Assembly: GCF_021531655.1 (NCBI RefSeq)
Contig: NZ_JADYUF010000012.1
Coordinates: 1 to 64,000, forward strand
Source of the DNA: Leyella stercorea
GTDB taxonomy: Bacteria; Bacteroidota; Bacteroidia; Bacteroidales; Bacteroidaceae
DNA length: 64,000 nt
Direction of reading: 5' to 3'
In this document: piece after piece, positions 1-9,196 of the stretch
How the letters are laid out: each line of letters opens with the position of its first letter
Numbering within the stretch: position 1 is the first letter of the stretch
Made by a program: the position numbers and the translations under genes
The notes under the pieces: generated by a model
Databases searched by the model: none
Told to the model about the DNA's origin: nothing
Seen by the model: the letters and a program-made list of their open reading frames with translations, nothing else

Positions 1-241
1 GTGACATACGGAAATACTCAAAGCCTTTTTTATACAATAAATTCAACCTCAAAGTCTAAATCCGAAACTTGAGAATATAAAAAAAAACAGACAAAAAAAT
101 AAATCGCAAGAAAAAAACAGTCTGCCTTTATTTACTGTAGATTGAGAGGGTATAGTATGGATGCTATACCCTCCTATAAATAGTAATATTTCTCATATTT
201 TTGGCTTTTGACTTTACCCTCATCTTACTATAAAAACGACA
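1..241. other. Gene-free left edge with one hairpin
   Basis: No convincing coding frame is present. A 10-bp stem with an 8-base loop (GAGGGTATAG / CTATACCCTC) lies at 146-173, about 70 bases beyond the stop codon of the gene at 242-1804, and could form at the 3' end of its transcript. No T-run follows it directly, so it is only a weak terminator candidate. A GAGGGTAAAGTCAAAA-like sequence (complement strand, about 208-224) resembles the outer end of the palindromic element at 45501-45748. Confidence 0.4.
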
Positions 242-1804
242 TCACTCCACTCTCCATTCCGTAATGTTTCTTTCATCTTTTATATCAAACCCTATCCCGA
301 CTTTAATAATCTTCTTGCCGCTCATGGCGAAAGCGTCGGCATAATGGTTTGCGTTGATTTGGGCAAGAGCCTCATCGGCTGTCTTGCCGAATTTCAGTTC
401 CATGATGTAGACGTGGTCCTCAGTCTCCATTGTTATGTCCGTACGACCCTTAGCCGTTCGCTGCTCCACAAGGATACGATAATCTGTAAGAAGGGCGAAT
501 ATGATGTAGAGCATCTGCTGATAATGTCCCTCGTATTTGGTGTTCTCGCAATATGGAACAGTAGCAAGGAAGGTCTGAAGCAGATTTAATGCTCCGTCAA
601 TATCGCCATTCTTTATCAAAACAGACATTTGGGCTATGGCTACCTTTCCCTTCTGTGAACTTCGCGACAGGTAGTTGGGCAGCAGACTCTTAAACAACCC
701 TATGCGTATTTCCTTGTTAGGAATACCCAATTCATAGAGATTGGTTGCTTTGTCATAGTCCTTGATAGTAATATATCCACTCTGATAAAGCAGAGGTACT
801 ATCGATTCCATCGTTTCTGTGGGAGCGTCAAAGTCGGATACGTCAGCCATCTCTCTTTCGCCTATCTCTATTGGAGTAGTGCCAAACTTGCGCATCATCT
901 CTATAAGGAACGTCGGGGTGCCGGAGCCGAACCAGTAGGAACCTATACTCTGCTTTGAGAAACAATTCAGCAGACTGTAAGGATTGAATATGTCGGGCGA
1001 CGGCCATGTGAAATGATAACCGTCGTAGTTGTATTTCAGCATTTCGATTGTTTTCTCACGAGTCAACTCCAATTTGTCTGCAAGCATATCAATGTCTGCC
1101 GACATCTCGCTGAGCAACTCTTCTTCTGTAATTCCACAAATCCCGGCATATTCCTCATCCATGCTTATATTGTTGATGTTGTTCAGCTCGCTGAAGATGC
1201 TGAGTTGCGAGAATTTTGTAATACCCGTCATGAACACGAAGCGCAACATCGGCTCACACTGCTTCAACGGACTGTAGAAGTTGCGCATAAGATACCGCAA
1301 ACCTTCGAGCTTCTCGTCCTGATGAACCACATCAAGCAACGGAGCGTCATACTCGTCGATAAGCACAACCACTTGCTTGCCCGTCTTATTATAGACGGAA
1401 GAGATGAGATTTGCAAGGCGCACATTGGCATCCACAGCGTCACACTCGATGCCGAACCTGCGTTCGTTTTCTTTAAGAATATAGTCAAGATACCTGTTCA
1501 GCTGGTCTTCTTCTTGATGCTTGCCACCCGAAAGGTCGAAATGAAGCACGGGATATTCCGTCCACTCCTTTTCCAACCCATCCATTGCCAATCCCTTGAA
1601 GAGTTCCTTGCGACCCTCAAAATAGCTCTGCAATGTAGAGACAAGAAGCGATTTGCCGAATCTGCGCGGACGACTAAGGAAGAAGAATTTGCCGTCAGAA
1701 TTCGCCATACGATAAACATAGACAGTCTTGTCTATATAAAGATTGTCATTAGTGCGGATCTCCGAGAAAGTCTGTATGCCTAAAGGATATAATTTTCGTG
1801 CCAT
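242..1804 (-). CDS. AAA-ATPase-like / PD-(D/E)XK nuclease-fold protein
   Basis: This 520-residue protein matches the Bacteroidetes family with an N-terminal AAA-ATPase-like domain (AAA-ATPase_like, DUF1703 group) and a C-terminal PDDEXK_9 domain. A Walker A variant RPRRFGKS is at residues 45-52 and a Walker B, VVVLIDEYD, at 145-153. Near the C-terminus Asp456 and Glu469-Leu-Lys471 fit the D...ExK nuclease core. The N-terminus (MARKLYPLGIQTF) is typical for the family, which supports the start. Family members are numerous in gut Bacteroidales but their biological role is unknown; involvement in DNA transactions or defence is only inferred. It stands alone, with repeat-rich gaps on both sides. 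Confidence 0.85.
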   Translation of the reverse strand: MARKLYPLGIQTFSEIRTNDNLYIDKTVYVYRMANSDGKFFFLSRPRRFGKSLLVSTLQSYFEGRKELFKGLAMDGLEKEWTEYPVLHFDLSGGKHQEEDQLNRYLDYILKENERRFGIECDAVDANVRLANLISSVYNKTGKQVVVLIDEYDAPLLDVVHQDEKLEGLRYLMRNFYSPLKQCEPMLRFVFMTGITKFSQLSIFSELNNINNISMDEEYAGICGITEEELLSEMSADIDMLADKLELTREKTIEMLKYNYDGYHFTWPSPDIFNPYSLLNCFSKQSIGSYWFGSGTPTFLIEMMRKFGTTPIEIGEREMADVSDFDAPTETMESIVPLLYQSGYITIKDYDKATNLYELGIPNKEIRIGLFKSLLPNYLSRSSQKGKVAIAQMSVLIKNGDIDGALNLLQTFLATVPYCENTKYEGHYQQMLYIIFALLTDYRILVEQRTAKGRTDITMETEDHVYIMELKFGKTADEALAQINANHYADAFAMSGKKIIKVGIGFDIKDERNITEWRVE

Positions 1805-2034
1805 GCTCGTGATTGTTTTCTATTACGATGCGAATATACAAAAAATATCTGATAATACAAAACGAAGCGAATAAGGCAAACAATATTTGCATTTCTAACC
1901 GCTCAAAACTGCGTGCTGAACGCACAAAGAATTCTTTGGCTCGAAATTCTCGAGTTTTGAAGAGGTTTAGTTATATTGCTTATATACAGAGAGTTATGAC
2001 GACGGACGAGAAAATCAATAAAAATCACAAACGC

Positions 2035-2144
2035 AAAAAAGCTCCTTTTCGCTGCAAAAGGACAACTTTTGCGCTCTAACTGAACTACATTTACGTTGCA
2101 ACTGTAGTCCATTTGCCTTCCAACTGTAGTCCATTTGCAATGCA
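2035..2144. repeat. 22-bp palindromic array A (5 units, degenerate)
   Basis: Five units of exactly 22 bp begin at 2035, 2057, 2079, 2101 and 2123. This is the most diverged array of its family: the AAAAGGASTCCTTTT core is reduced to forms such as ACTGTAGTCCATTT in the last two units. It lies between the pepO terminator and the start of the ATPase gene at 1804, both on the minus strand, so it sits at a transcription-unit boundary. Confidence 0.85.
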
Positions 2145-2194
2145 AAGAAGCCCTGAATGGAAAGTGAAGGGTGTAAAACACGGCAAAAAGCATA

Positions 2195-2232
2195 AAAAAA
2201 CCGATTCTGAAATCTCCAGAATCGGTTTTTTA
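2195..2232 (-). terminator. Rho-independent terminator after pepO
   Basis: A stem CCGATTCT / AGAATCGG with a short loop is flanked by A and T runs. On the minus strand it is followed by a run of seven T, about 100 bases past the pepO stop codon. The symmetrical flanks would allow it to work in both directions. Confidence 0.85.
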
Positions 2233-2331
2233 TTTGTAACACTTTTTTACTACATGTACGATATTTGCATATAAGCCATACCCCCACTCCCTCACCCAAA
2301 GGGAGGGGAGTGATATGCTATGCTCCTGCTA

Positions 2332-4362
2332 TTACCAGATCTGTGCACGCTTGTTCTTCGGAACGAAGAGTTTGTCGCTCTTCTTCACGTTGAATGCCTT
2401 GTACCAGGCATCAATCTGCGGAAGGGCAGCGTTTACGCGAGCCTCAGCAGGTGAGTGAGGGTCGGTGTTGATCTGACGGTCGATGAATTCAGGACGTGCA
2501 TTGCCTGCCCAGACGGTAGCCCATGAAAGGAAGAAACGCTGCTCGGGTGTGAATCCGTCAATGGTCTTGGCTGCTGAAGGATTGGCCTTGAACTCATTCT
2601 CCATTGCACGGAATGCGATGTTCAGTCCACCGTTGTCACCGATGTTCTCGCCAAGTGTAAGCTTGCCGTTGATGAACTTGCCGGGCAGAGCCTCAACCTT
2701 TGAGAAGTAGTCTACCAATACCTTTGTGCGTGCATCGAAGTTCTTCTTGTCGGCTTCGGTCCACCAGTTCTTCTGGTTGCCGTACTTGTCGAACTGTGAG
2801 CCCTGGTCGTCAAATCCGTGCGACATCTCATGGCCGATTACGCCACCAATGCCACCATAGTTGACAGCCTCATCGACGTTGGGGTCGAAGAACGGCGGCT
2901 GCAGGATGGCTGCCGGGAAGCAGATTTCGTTGGTAGTTGGGTTGTAATAAGCGTTGACAGTCTGCGGAGTCATGTGCCATTCGGTCTTGTCTACCGGCTT
3001 GTTCACCTTGCGTGAGATGTAGTCGCGTGTCATAAACTCAGACACGTTCTGCATGTTCTCGAGGAGCGAGAGCGACTCGTCGATGTTCAGGTTGGTGTAA
3101 TCCTTCCATGTGTCAGGGTAGCCTATCTTCACAATGAAGTTGGCGAGCTTGTCCTGAGCCTGCGCCTTTGTAGCCGGCGACATCCATGTTGCCTCGCTGA
3201 TGCGCTGCGACAGAGCTGTCTGAAGGTTCTTTACGAGCTTGAGCATCTTCTCCTTGCTCGATGCAGGGAAGTATTTCTCGACATAGAGCTTGCCTATTGC
3301 CTCGCCCAGCACACCGCTTACGAGTGATGTGGCACGCTTCCAGCGCGGACGATCCTGCTGAACACCCGACATTACGCGGCTCAACTCGAAGTCGGCCTTG
3401 CGGAAATTGTCGTCGAGATAGCCCGAAACGCTTGATATGGCGTGTGCTTCGGCATAAGCCTTGAGGTCGTCGAGCGGCTCGTCGGCAAGTATCTTCTCCA
3501 CCTCGTGTATCGGTTCAATCTGGCTGACGTCTACGTGCGAGAATGCGGGGAAGCCCTGCATGAGGAATATGTTGCCCCAGTCGATGCCCGGGAATTCCTT
3601 CACCATTGCGGCATAGGTCATCTTGTGGTAGTTGCCCAGAACGTCGCGCAGCTCCACTTTGCCCTTGCTTGCCTTGGCTATGCGTGTCTCTATGCGCATA
3701 GTTGCGTCGGCCTTGCGCTGGGCATCGGGCTCGGTGTTGCCTGCAAGATAGAGCACCATCTTCAGATAATTGGCATAAGCGGCACGTACGGCTTTAATCT
3801 GTGCGTCGTCAGAGAGATAGTAGTCGCGGTCGCCCAAGCCGAGTCCGCCCTGTCCAACACTAACAAGGTTGTTGGCGGCATCCTTCATATCGGCACCTAC
3901 ACCTACTCCGAACATTGTACAACCCACTCCACGCATGTCGAGCTGAGCCGTTACTATCTGATATTCGCGACGGTCCTGAATGCTGTTGATGGTCTTAAGG
4001 ATTGGCTTAAGAGGCTCGGCAGCCTCACGGTTGCGACGCACGCTGTCCATAGCGAGATTGTAGAGCGAACCGATTTTCTGTCCGAGCGAGCCCTTGGTCT
4101 GTGGCTTTGACGAATACTCCTGTATAAGGTCGAAGATGCGTTTCTGGTTCAATTCGTCGAGATCTATGAACGAACCGTTGCGCGCATGTTCTGCATCCAG
4201 CGGATGAGCCTTGCGCCAACCGCCGATAGCATACTCATAAAAGTCGTTGCCGGGCTTCACTGACGTGTTCATATAGGCAGGATTGATGCCCTTAGATGTC
4301 TGCGCTCCTGCCGACATTGCGGCTGCGAGCGAAGCTGCTAAGATTAATGTTCTTGCTTTCAT
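2332..4362 (-). CDS. pepO: M13 family zinc endopeptidase (PepO-like)
   Basis: This 676-residue neprilysin/PepO-type metallopeptidase would cleave oligopeptides outside the cytoplasm. An N-terminal signal peptide ends near Ala-Gln at residue 21. The zinc site HEMSH starts at His511, and the third ligand is Glu572 in the ENIGDNGG motif; the length fits the family. The M13_N domain fills the first half and the catalytic domain the second. It appears monocistronic, with a TATTTTTG promoter element at 4445-4452 and a strong terminator at 2195-2232. The substrate cannot be read from the sequence. Other M13 members are sometimes lipoproteins, but no lipobox is seen here. Confidence 0.93.
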   Translation of the reverse strand: MKARTLILAASLAAAMSAGAQTSKGINPAYMNTSVKPGNDFYEYAIGGWRKAHPLDAEHARNGSFIDLDELNQKRIFDLIQEYSSKPQTKGSLGQKIGSLYNLAMDSVRRNREAAEPLKPILKTINSIQDRREYQIVTAQLDMRGVGCTMFGVGVGADMKDAANNLVSVGQGGLGLGDRDYYLSDDAQIKAVRAAYANYLKMVLYLAGNTEPDAQRKADATMRIETRIAKASKGKVELRDVLGNYHKMTYAAMVKEFPGIDWGNIFLMQGFPAFSHVDVSQIEPIHEVEKILADEPLDDLKAYAEAHAISSVSGYLDDNFRKADFELSRVMSGVQQDRPRWKRATSLVSGVLGEAIGKLYVEKYFPASSKEKMLKLVKNLQTALSQRISEATWMSPATKAQAQDKLANFIVKIGYPDTWKDYTNLNIDESLSLLENMQNVSEFMTRDYISRKVNKPVDKTEWHMTPQTVNAYYNPTTNEICFPAAILQPPFFDPNVDEAVNYGGIGGVIGHEMSHGFDDQGSQFDKYGNQKNWWTEADKKNFDARTKVLVDYFSKVEALPGKFINGKLTLGENIGDNGGLNIAFRAMENEFKANPSAAKTIDGFTPEQRFFLSWATVWAGNARPEFIDRQINTDPHSPAEARVNAALPQIDAWYKAFNVKKSDKLFVPKNKRAQIW

Positions 4363-4444
4363 TTTGTATTTTTATTTAATTGAGTTATTCTTTTTGTGTC
4401 ACTCATATCACTTAATCGGTGACCCAACTCACTTGTTTAGAGTG

Positions 4445-4452
4445 CAAAAATA
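4445..4452 (-). promoter_or_regulatory. Promoter -7 element of pepO
   Basis: The minus strand reads TATTTTTG, an exact TAnnTTTG match to the Bacteroidetes -7 consensus. It lies about 83 bases upstream of the pepO start. A clear TTTG at -33 is not present. Confidence 0.5.
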
Positions 4453-4528
4453 ATGAATTTACTACACATTAAGGCACTTTGTTAGGAATAGTTAACCTAT
4501 TCCGACCGTTGCACAACCTATACGAATG

Positions 4529-6802
4529 CTACAGCGGATCAACGTCGAAGAACACGCTCATGGCTGCATAGCGCTTGTCCTGAAGCAATGCCGTGCGCGA
4601 TGCCGACATGCAACGGCGCGCCATAGCGAGGTCGATGCCAAGCTCAAGCTTCACTACTATCTTGCGTATTGACTCAGTCTTGACACGCGCCACAGCGGGT
4701 TTGTCGGGGCCGAGCACCCGTTCGCCAAACTGCTGGCGCAATCGTGACGCCATTTCTATAGCTGCCGACTCTACCACCGGTTCGTTGCGAAAGCGCAGAT
4801 ATACATATACAAGATGGTAGAAGGGCGGATAGTGGAACATGCGACGCTCGTCCATCAAGTCGGAGGCGAACGTCTTGAAGTCGCCGCTCACCACCTGTTG
4901 TATCACGGGCAGGTCGGGGCTCTTGGTCTGAAGTATAACAAGTCCGCGCTCGCCACGTCGTCCGGCACGTCCGCTCACCTGCGTCAGCATCATATAGGCG
5001 TGTTCGTAGGCACGGAAGTCGGGATAGTTGAGCATGGTGTCGGCATTGAGTATGCCCACAACCGTCACGCCCGAGAAGTCGAGTCCTTTCGAAATCATCT
5101 GCGTTCCGATGAGTATGTCGGTACGACCCGACGAGAAGTCGCCTATGATACGCTGATAGGCACCTGCCGAACGTGTAGTGTCAAGGTCCATGCGTGCTAT
5201 GCGTGCATCGGGAAACAGCTCGCGCACGCGGTCTTCTATCTTCTCTGTGCCGTAGCCACGACCAAGAAGTTCGGTGCTCTCGCAGTTGGGACACTGATGA
5301 GGCACGGCGTATGTGTAGCCGCAATAGTGGCACGTGAGCACGTTCATGGAGCGGTGATAGGTGAGCGACACGTCACAGTTCTTGCACTTGGGCACCCATC
5401 CACACACCTTACACTCAACCATCGGAGCGAAACCGCGGCGGTTCTGGAACAGAATCACTTGCTTGTGCTGCTTCAAGGCGGCACGCATGGCGTCCAAAAG
5501 TTCGGGCGAGAAGGGTCCGCGCATCATCTTGCGGCGGTAAAGGTCCTTGATGTCAACCACATGTATGTCGGGCAGAGCCACGTCCTTGTATCGTGTTGTC
5601 AGGCTGACGTAGCCATACTTGCCCGTGAGCGCATTGTTGTAGCTCTCCATTGAGGGCGTGGCTGTGCCCAACAGCACCTTGGCTCCATCGTACATGCGTG
5701 CCAGCATGATGGCAGCCGAACGTGCATGATAGCGCGGAGCGGGGTCTTGCTGCTTGAAGGATGTCTCGTGTTCCTCGTCGACAATGACCAGTCCGAGACG
5801 GCTGAAGGGCAGAAACACAGCCGAACGTGCACCGAGTATCACGTCGTATGGCTCGTCTGATAGTTGCTTCTTCCATATCTCTACACGCTCGGCATCGCTA
5901 TATCGCGAATGGTAGATGCCCAGTCGCGAACCGAACACACGCTGCAATCGGCGTGTCATCTGTACGGTGAGGGCTATCTCGGGCAAGAGATAGAGCACCT
6001 GGCGGCCCCCTTCGATGGCTTTCTGAATGAGATGGATGTATATTTCGGTCTTGCCACTCGACGTGACGCCGTGCAGCAGCACCACATTCTTGCTCATAAA
6101 CTGAACGCCAATCTTGTTCATGGCGTCCTGCTGTGCCTCACTAAGCGGCTGGATGTTCTCGGGTGAGTATTCTCCCCCACCCCCTATGCGTCCCACCTCA
6201 CGATGATACACCTCAAGAAAGCGGCGCGACGTGAGCTGGCGCAATATGGCATCGGAGGCGTTGGCGGCATTCTGCAGTTCGTCGCAAGCCACCTCCTGTA
6301 TGTGCTCAGGAGGCGTTTCGCCGTCAATCTGATCCCAGTGCGACAGTTCAAGATACTTGCAGAAGGTCTGCTGCTGCTTCAGCGCACGGGTCAATGCGGT
6401 CATGGCGATGTGCAGCGAATGCTCTGTGCGCAGATTGGCAGGCAACGTGACGCAGCGAACGGTTTTCGGTCGGTATCCGTCTTCGGCCTTTAGTCCGGCT
6501 GGCAGCGCTGCCTTGAACACGTCGCCAAGCGCACACATATAATAGGTGGAAATCCATTGCCACAACCGGAGTTGGCGTTCGGGCAGCACGGGACTATCGT
6601 CTACCACCTGAAGAATGTCGCGCGTGTCAAATTCGGGTTTGTCATTATGTGTACGAGCAGCCATGGCTGTGTACGTCTTGGAGCGTCCGAGGGGCACGAC
6701 AACACGCACGCCCATGCGCACCTGTGGCGCAAGCGTGTCGGGTACTGAATATGTGAAGGTGCCATCAAGGGGCAATGGTAATATAACTTCGACGTACAAC
6801 AT
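4529..6802 (-). CDS. priA: Primosomal replication restart helicase PriA
   Basis: PriA is a superfamily 2 helicase that reloads the replisome at stalled forks. The 757-residue product has an N-terminal DNA-binding domain, Walker A (SSGKTE, Lys251), a DEEH motif, and the paired zinc-binding cysteine clusters (CKVCGW, CKNC, CHYCGY, CPNC) that are diagnostic of PriA. A C-terminal helicase domain with an SGRAGR motif follows. The start MLYVEVILPLPLDGTFTY is typical. It is transcribed divergently from the prolyl oligopeptidase gene, with a TACTTTTG promoter at 6834-6841. Length and all key motifs are intact. Confidence 0.96.
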   Translation of the reverse strand: MLYVEVILPLPLDGTFTYSVPDTLAPQVRMGVRVVVPLGRSKTYTAMAARTHNDKPEFDTRDILQVVDDSPVLPERQLRLWQWISTYYMCALGDVFKAALPAGLKAEDGYRPKTVRCVTLPANLRTEHSLHIAMTALTRALKQQQTFCKYLELSHWDQIDGETPPEHIQEVACDELQNAANASDAILRQLTSRRFLEVYHREVGRIGGGGEYSPENIQPLSEAQQDAMNKIGVQFMSKNVVLLHGVTSSGKTEIYIHLIQKAIEGGRQVLYLLPEIALTVQMTRRLQRVFGSRLGIYHSRYSDAERVEIWKKQLSDEPYDVILGARSAVFLPFSRLGLVIVDEEHETSFKQQDPAPRYHARSAAIMLARMYDGAKVLLGTATPSMESYNNALTGKYGYVSLTTRYKDVALPDIHVVDIKDLYRRKMMRGPFSPELLDAMRAALKQHKQVILFQNRRGFAPMVECKVCGWVPKCKNCDVSLTYHRSMNVLTCHYCGYTYAVPHQCPNCESTELLGRGYGTEKIEDRVRELFPDARIARMDLDTTRSAGAYQRIIGDFSSGRTDILIGTQMISKGLDFSGVTVVGILNADTMLNYPDFRAYEHAYMMLTQVSGRAGRRGERGLVILQTKSPDLPVIQQVVSGDFKTFASDLMDERRMFHYPPFYHLVYVYLRFRNEPVVESAAIEMASRLRQQFGERVLGPDKPAVARVKTESIRKIVVKLELGIDLAMARRCMSASRTALLQDKRYAAMSVFFDVDPL

Positions 6803-6833
6803 GGCGTGATAATACTTTAATTAAAAGTGAATG

Positions 6834-6881
6834 CAAAAGTAGACAAAAATTCAATAATCTCCCAATAAATCGCTAACTTTG
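6834..6881. promoter_or_regulatory. Divergent promoters for priA and prolyl oligopeptidase
   Basis: On the minus strand TACTTTTG (6834-6841) faces priA, with a TTGG-like -33 at about 6862-6865. On the plus strand TAACTTTG (6874-6881) faces the peptidase gene. Both match TAnnTTTG. The two -7 elements are 32 bases apart, so the polymerase footprints would overlap. Confidence 0.65.
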
Positions 6882-6948
6882 CACAATATGATACAAACGA
6901 AACAAGTACATTAACGAATAACTTCTAACAAAACAAAAGCGTAACACT

Positions 6949-9066
6949 ATGAACAGAAAACTGATTTTATCGATTGCAGCTACAGCTATGCTGTCGTCGG
7001 TCGACGCAGTGGCGCAAATAGCCTATCCGAAGGCTCATAAGGACAACACTGTTGACGTGTACTTCGGCGAGAAAGTGGCTGACCCCTACCGCTGGCTCGA
7101 GGACGACATGAGCGCACAGACTGCCGAATGGGTGGACGCCGAGAATGCCGTGACACGCAAATATCTCGACAACATCCCCATGCGCAAGAACATCCTGAAA
7201 CGACTTAAGGAAACTGCCAACTACGAGAAGATTGGCATTCCGTTCAAACGCCAAGGCAAATGGTATGTATATCGAAACAACGGACTCCAGAACCAGAGCG
7301 TGCTCTACCAGATGGACAGCCCTACTGCCGACGCAAGCAAGCAGCGCGTATGGCTCGACCCCAACGCTCTCAGTACAGACGGAACTGTGGCTCTGAAGGG
7401 TATATACTTCTCGCACAACGGCAGATACATGGCTTACGTCATCTCGCGCAGCGGATCGGACTGGGAGGAGATATACGTAAAGGACTGCCAGACGGGTCGC
7501 GACATCGACGACCATATCGTTTGGGCTAAGTTCACAGGTGCCACTTGGCTTGGCGACGGATTCTACTACAGTGCCTACGACGCTCCGGAGAAGGGACGAG
7601 AGACTTCTGCCAAGAACTCTGTTCAGAAGATTTACTATCACAAGATTGGCACTCCGCAGAGCGAAGACCAGCTGTTCTTCATGAATCCTACGCAACCTCT
7701 GCGCTTCTACAACGTCGATATCGACCACGACGAAAAGGTGATGACGCTGAACGAAGGGGGTATGGACAACGGCAACAATCTGTACGTTCGCGACCTGACC
7801 AAACCCAACTCGCAGTTTATACAGATGTGTTCTGACACCCGATTCAGATACTCTACCGTGGAGACTGTGGGCAAGAAAATGTACATCCTGACTAATGCCG
7901 GTGCGCCTAAGTATCGTCTGATGGTGGCTGACGTTGACCGTCCGGGATACAATGATTGGAAGGAATTGGTGCCGGAGGGCGAAAGCGTGCTCATCGACGT
8001 TACGTTTGCTGACGACAGAATGATTCTGCAGTACTCCAAGGACAACTGCAACCAGATGTACACCTACACTACCGACGGCAAACGAATAGGCGAAATCAAG
8101 CTGCCGACATTCGGTTCTACTTCAGCAAGCGGAATGCGCGGACAGAAGGAAGTGTTCTACTCGTTCACTTCATACACAATGCCTAACACCGTCTACTCGT
8201 ACGACTTAAACACCGACAAGAGCACAGTTTGGGCTGCACCCAAAATCAATTTCCGCTCCGACGACTACAAGACCGAGATGATGTTCTACACAAGTAAGGA
8301 CGGTACTCGTGCTCCGCTCTTCATCACATACAAGAAGGGCATGAAGCTCAACGGACGCAATCCGCTGCTGCTCTACGGCTATGGCGGCTTCAACATAACC
8401 TATTCTCCGTTCTTCCTGGCAAATTATATACCGTTCATGGAGCGTGGCGGCATATATGTACACGCCGTATTGCGCGGTGGAGGTGAATATGGCGAGGACT
8501 GGCATGTGGCCGGAACAAAGCTGCAGAAGCAAAACGTGTTTGACGACTTCATCGCTGCTGCCGAGTATCTCATCAACAACAAGTACACATCAAGCAACCG
8601 TCTGGCCATCCAGGGTGGCAGCAACGGTGGTCTGCTTGTAGGCGCTTGCATGACCCAGCGACCCGACCTCTACCGTGTTTGTCTGCCGGCAGTGGGCGTA
8701 ATGGATATGTTGCGCTATCATAAATTCACCATCGGATGGAACTGGGCACCCGACTATGGCACGTCAGATGACTCGAAGGAGATGTTTGAATATCTGCGTG
8801 CATACTCGCCGCTGCACACTCTGAAGCCTGGCGTTAAGTATCCTGCCACACTCGTAAGCACCGCCGACCACGACGACCGCGTTGTTCCGGCTCACTCATT
8901 CAAGTTTGCAGCACGTCTGCAGGAGTGTCAGGCTGGCTCTGCCCCAACTCTTATCAGCATCGGAAAAGATGCTGGACACGGTGGCGGAAAGCCGCTTGCA
9001 AAGCGACTTGAAGAACAGGCCGACATCCTGAGCTTCACTCTTTGGAATATGGGAATAAAGAAATAG
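6949..9066 (+). CDS. Secreted prolyl oligopeptidase (S9A)
   Basis: This 705-residue serine peptidase would cut proline-containing peptides, probably in the periplasm because a signal peptide (ending near AVAQ, residue 23) is present. A seven-blade beta-propeller domain fills the middle, followed by an alpha/beta-hydrolase domain. The catalytic triad is readable: Ser558 in GGSNGG, Asp642 in ADHDDRV (by alignment with the family's conserved DDR) and His677 in DAGHGGG. Length fits the S9A family. It is a single-gene unit with its own promoter (6874-6881) and a bidirectional terminator downstream. Family members often prefer Pro-Xaa bonds; the true substrate is unknown. Confidence 0.94.
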   Translation: MNRKLILSIAATAMLSSVDAVAQIAYPKAHKDNTVDVYFGEKVADPYRWLEDDMSAQTAEWVDAENAVTRKYLDNIPMRKNILKRLKETANYEKIGIPFKRQGKWYVYRNNGLQNQSVLYQMDSPTADASKQRVWLDPNALSTDGTVALKGIYFSHNGRYMAYVISRSGSDWEEIYVKDCQTGRDIDDHIVWAKFTGATWLGDGFYYSAYDAPEKGRETSAKNSVQKIYYHKIGTPQSEDQLFFMNPTQPLRFYNVDIDHDEKVMTLNEGGMDNGNNLYVRDLTKPNSQFIQMCSDTRFRYSTVETVGKKMYILTNAGAPKYRLMVADVDRPGYNDWKELVPEGESVLIDVTFADDRMILQYSKDNCNQMYTYTTDGKRIGEIKLPTFGSTSASGMRGQKEVFYSFTSYTMPNTVYSYDLNTDKSTVWAAPKINFRSDDYKTEMMFYTSKDGTRAPLFITYKKGMKLNGRNPLLLYGYGGFNITYSPFFLANYIPFMERGGIYVHAVLRGGGEYGEDWHVAGTKLQKQNVFDDFIAAAEYLINNKYTSSNRLAIQGGSNGGLLVGACMTQRPDLYRVCLPAVGVMDMLRYHKFTIGWNWAPDYGTSDDSKEMFEYLRAYSPLHTLKPGVKYPATLVSTADHDDRVVPAHSFKFAARLQECQAGSAPTLISIGKDAGHGGGKPLAKRLEEQADILSFTLWNMGIKK

Positions 9067-9098
9067 ACTTCAAGAAAAACTCTTCTTGAATAAGAACA

Positions 9099-9155
9099 CA
9101 AAAAAACAGCATTGCCATACATATAATTATATGTAGAGCAATGCTGTTTTTTATT
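9099..9155. terminator. Bidirectional terminator between peptidase and asnS
   Basis: An 11-bp stem AACAGCATTGC / GCAATGCTGTT, with an internal ATATA-rich palindrome in the loop, is flanked by an A-run and a T-run. It separates the convergent genes and can serve both. Confidence 0.88.
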
Positions 9156-9196
9156 TTATTCAAATGAAACTTTCTATTGCATTCAAATGATTATCT

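Noticed and set aside
1013..1783. 256-codon plus-strand frame opposite the AAA-ATPase gene
   Set aside because: It is antisense to a gene with intact ATPase and nuclease motifs and has no support of its own.
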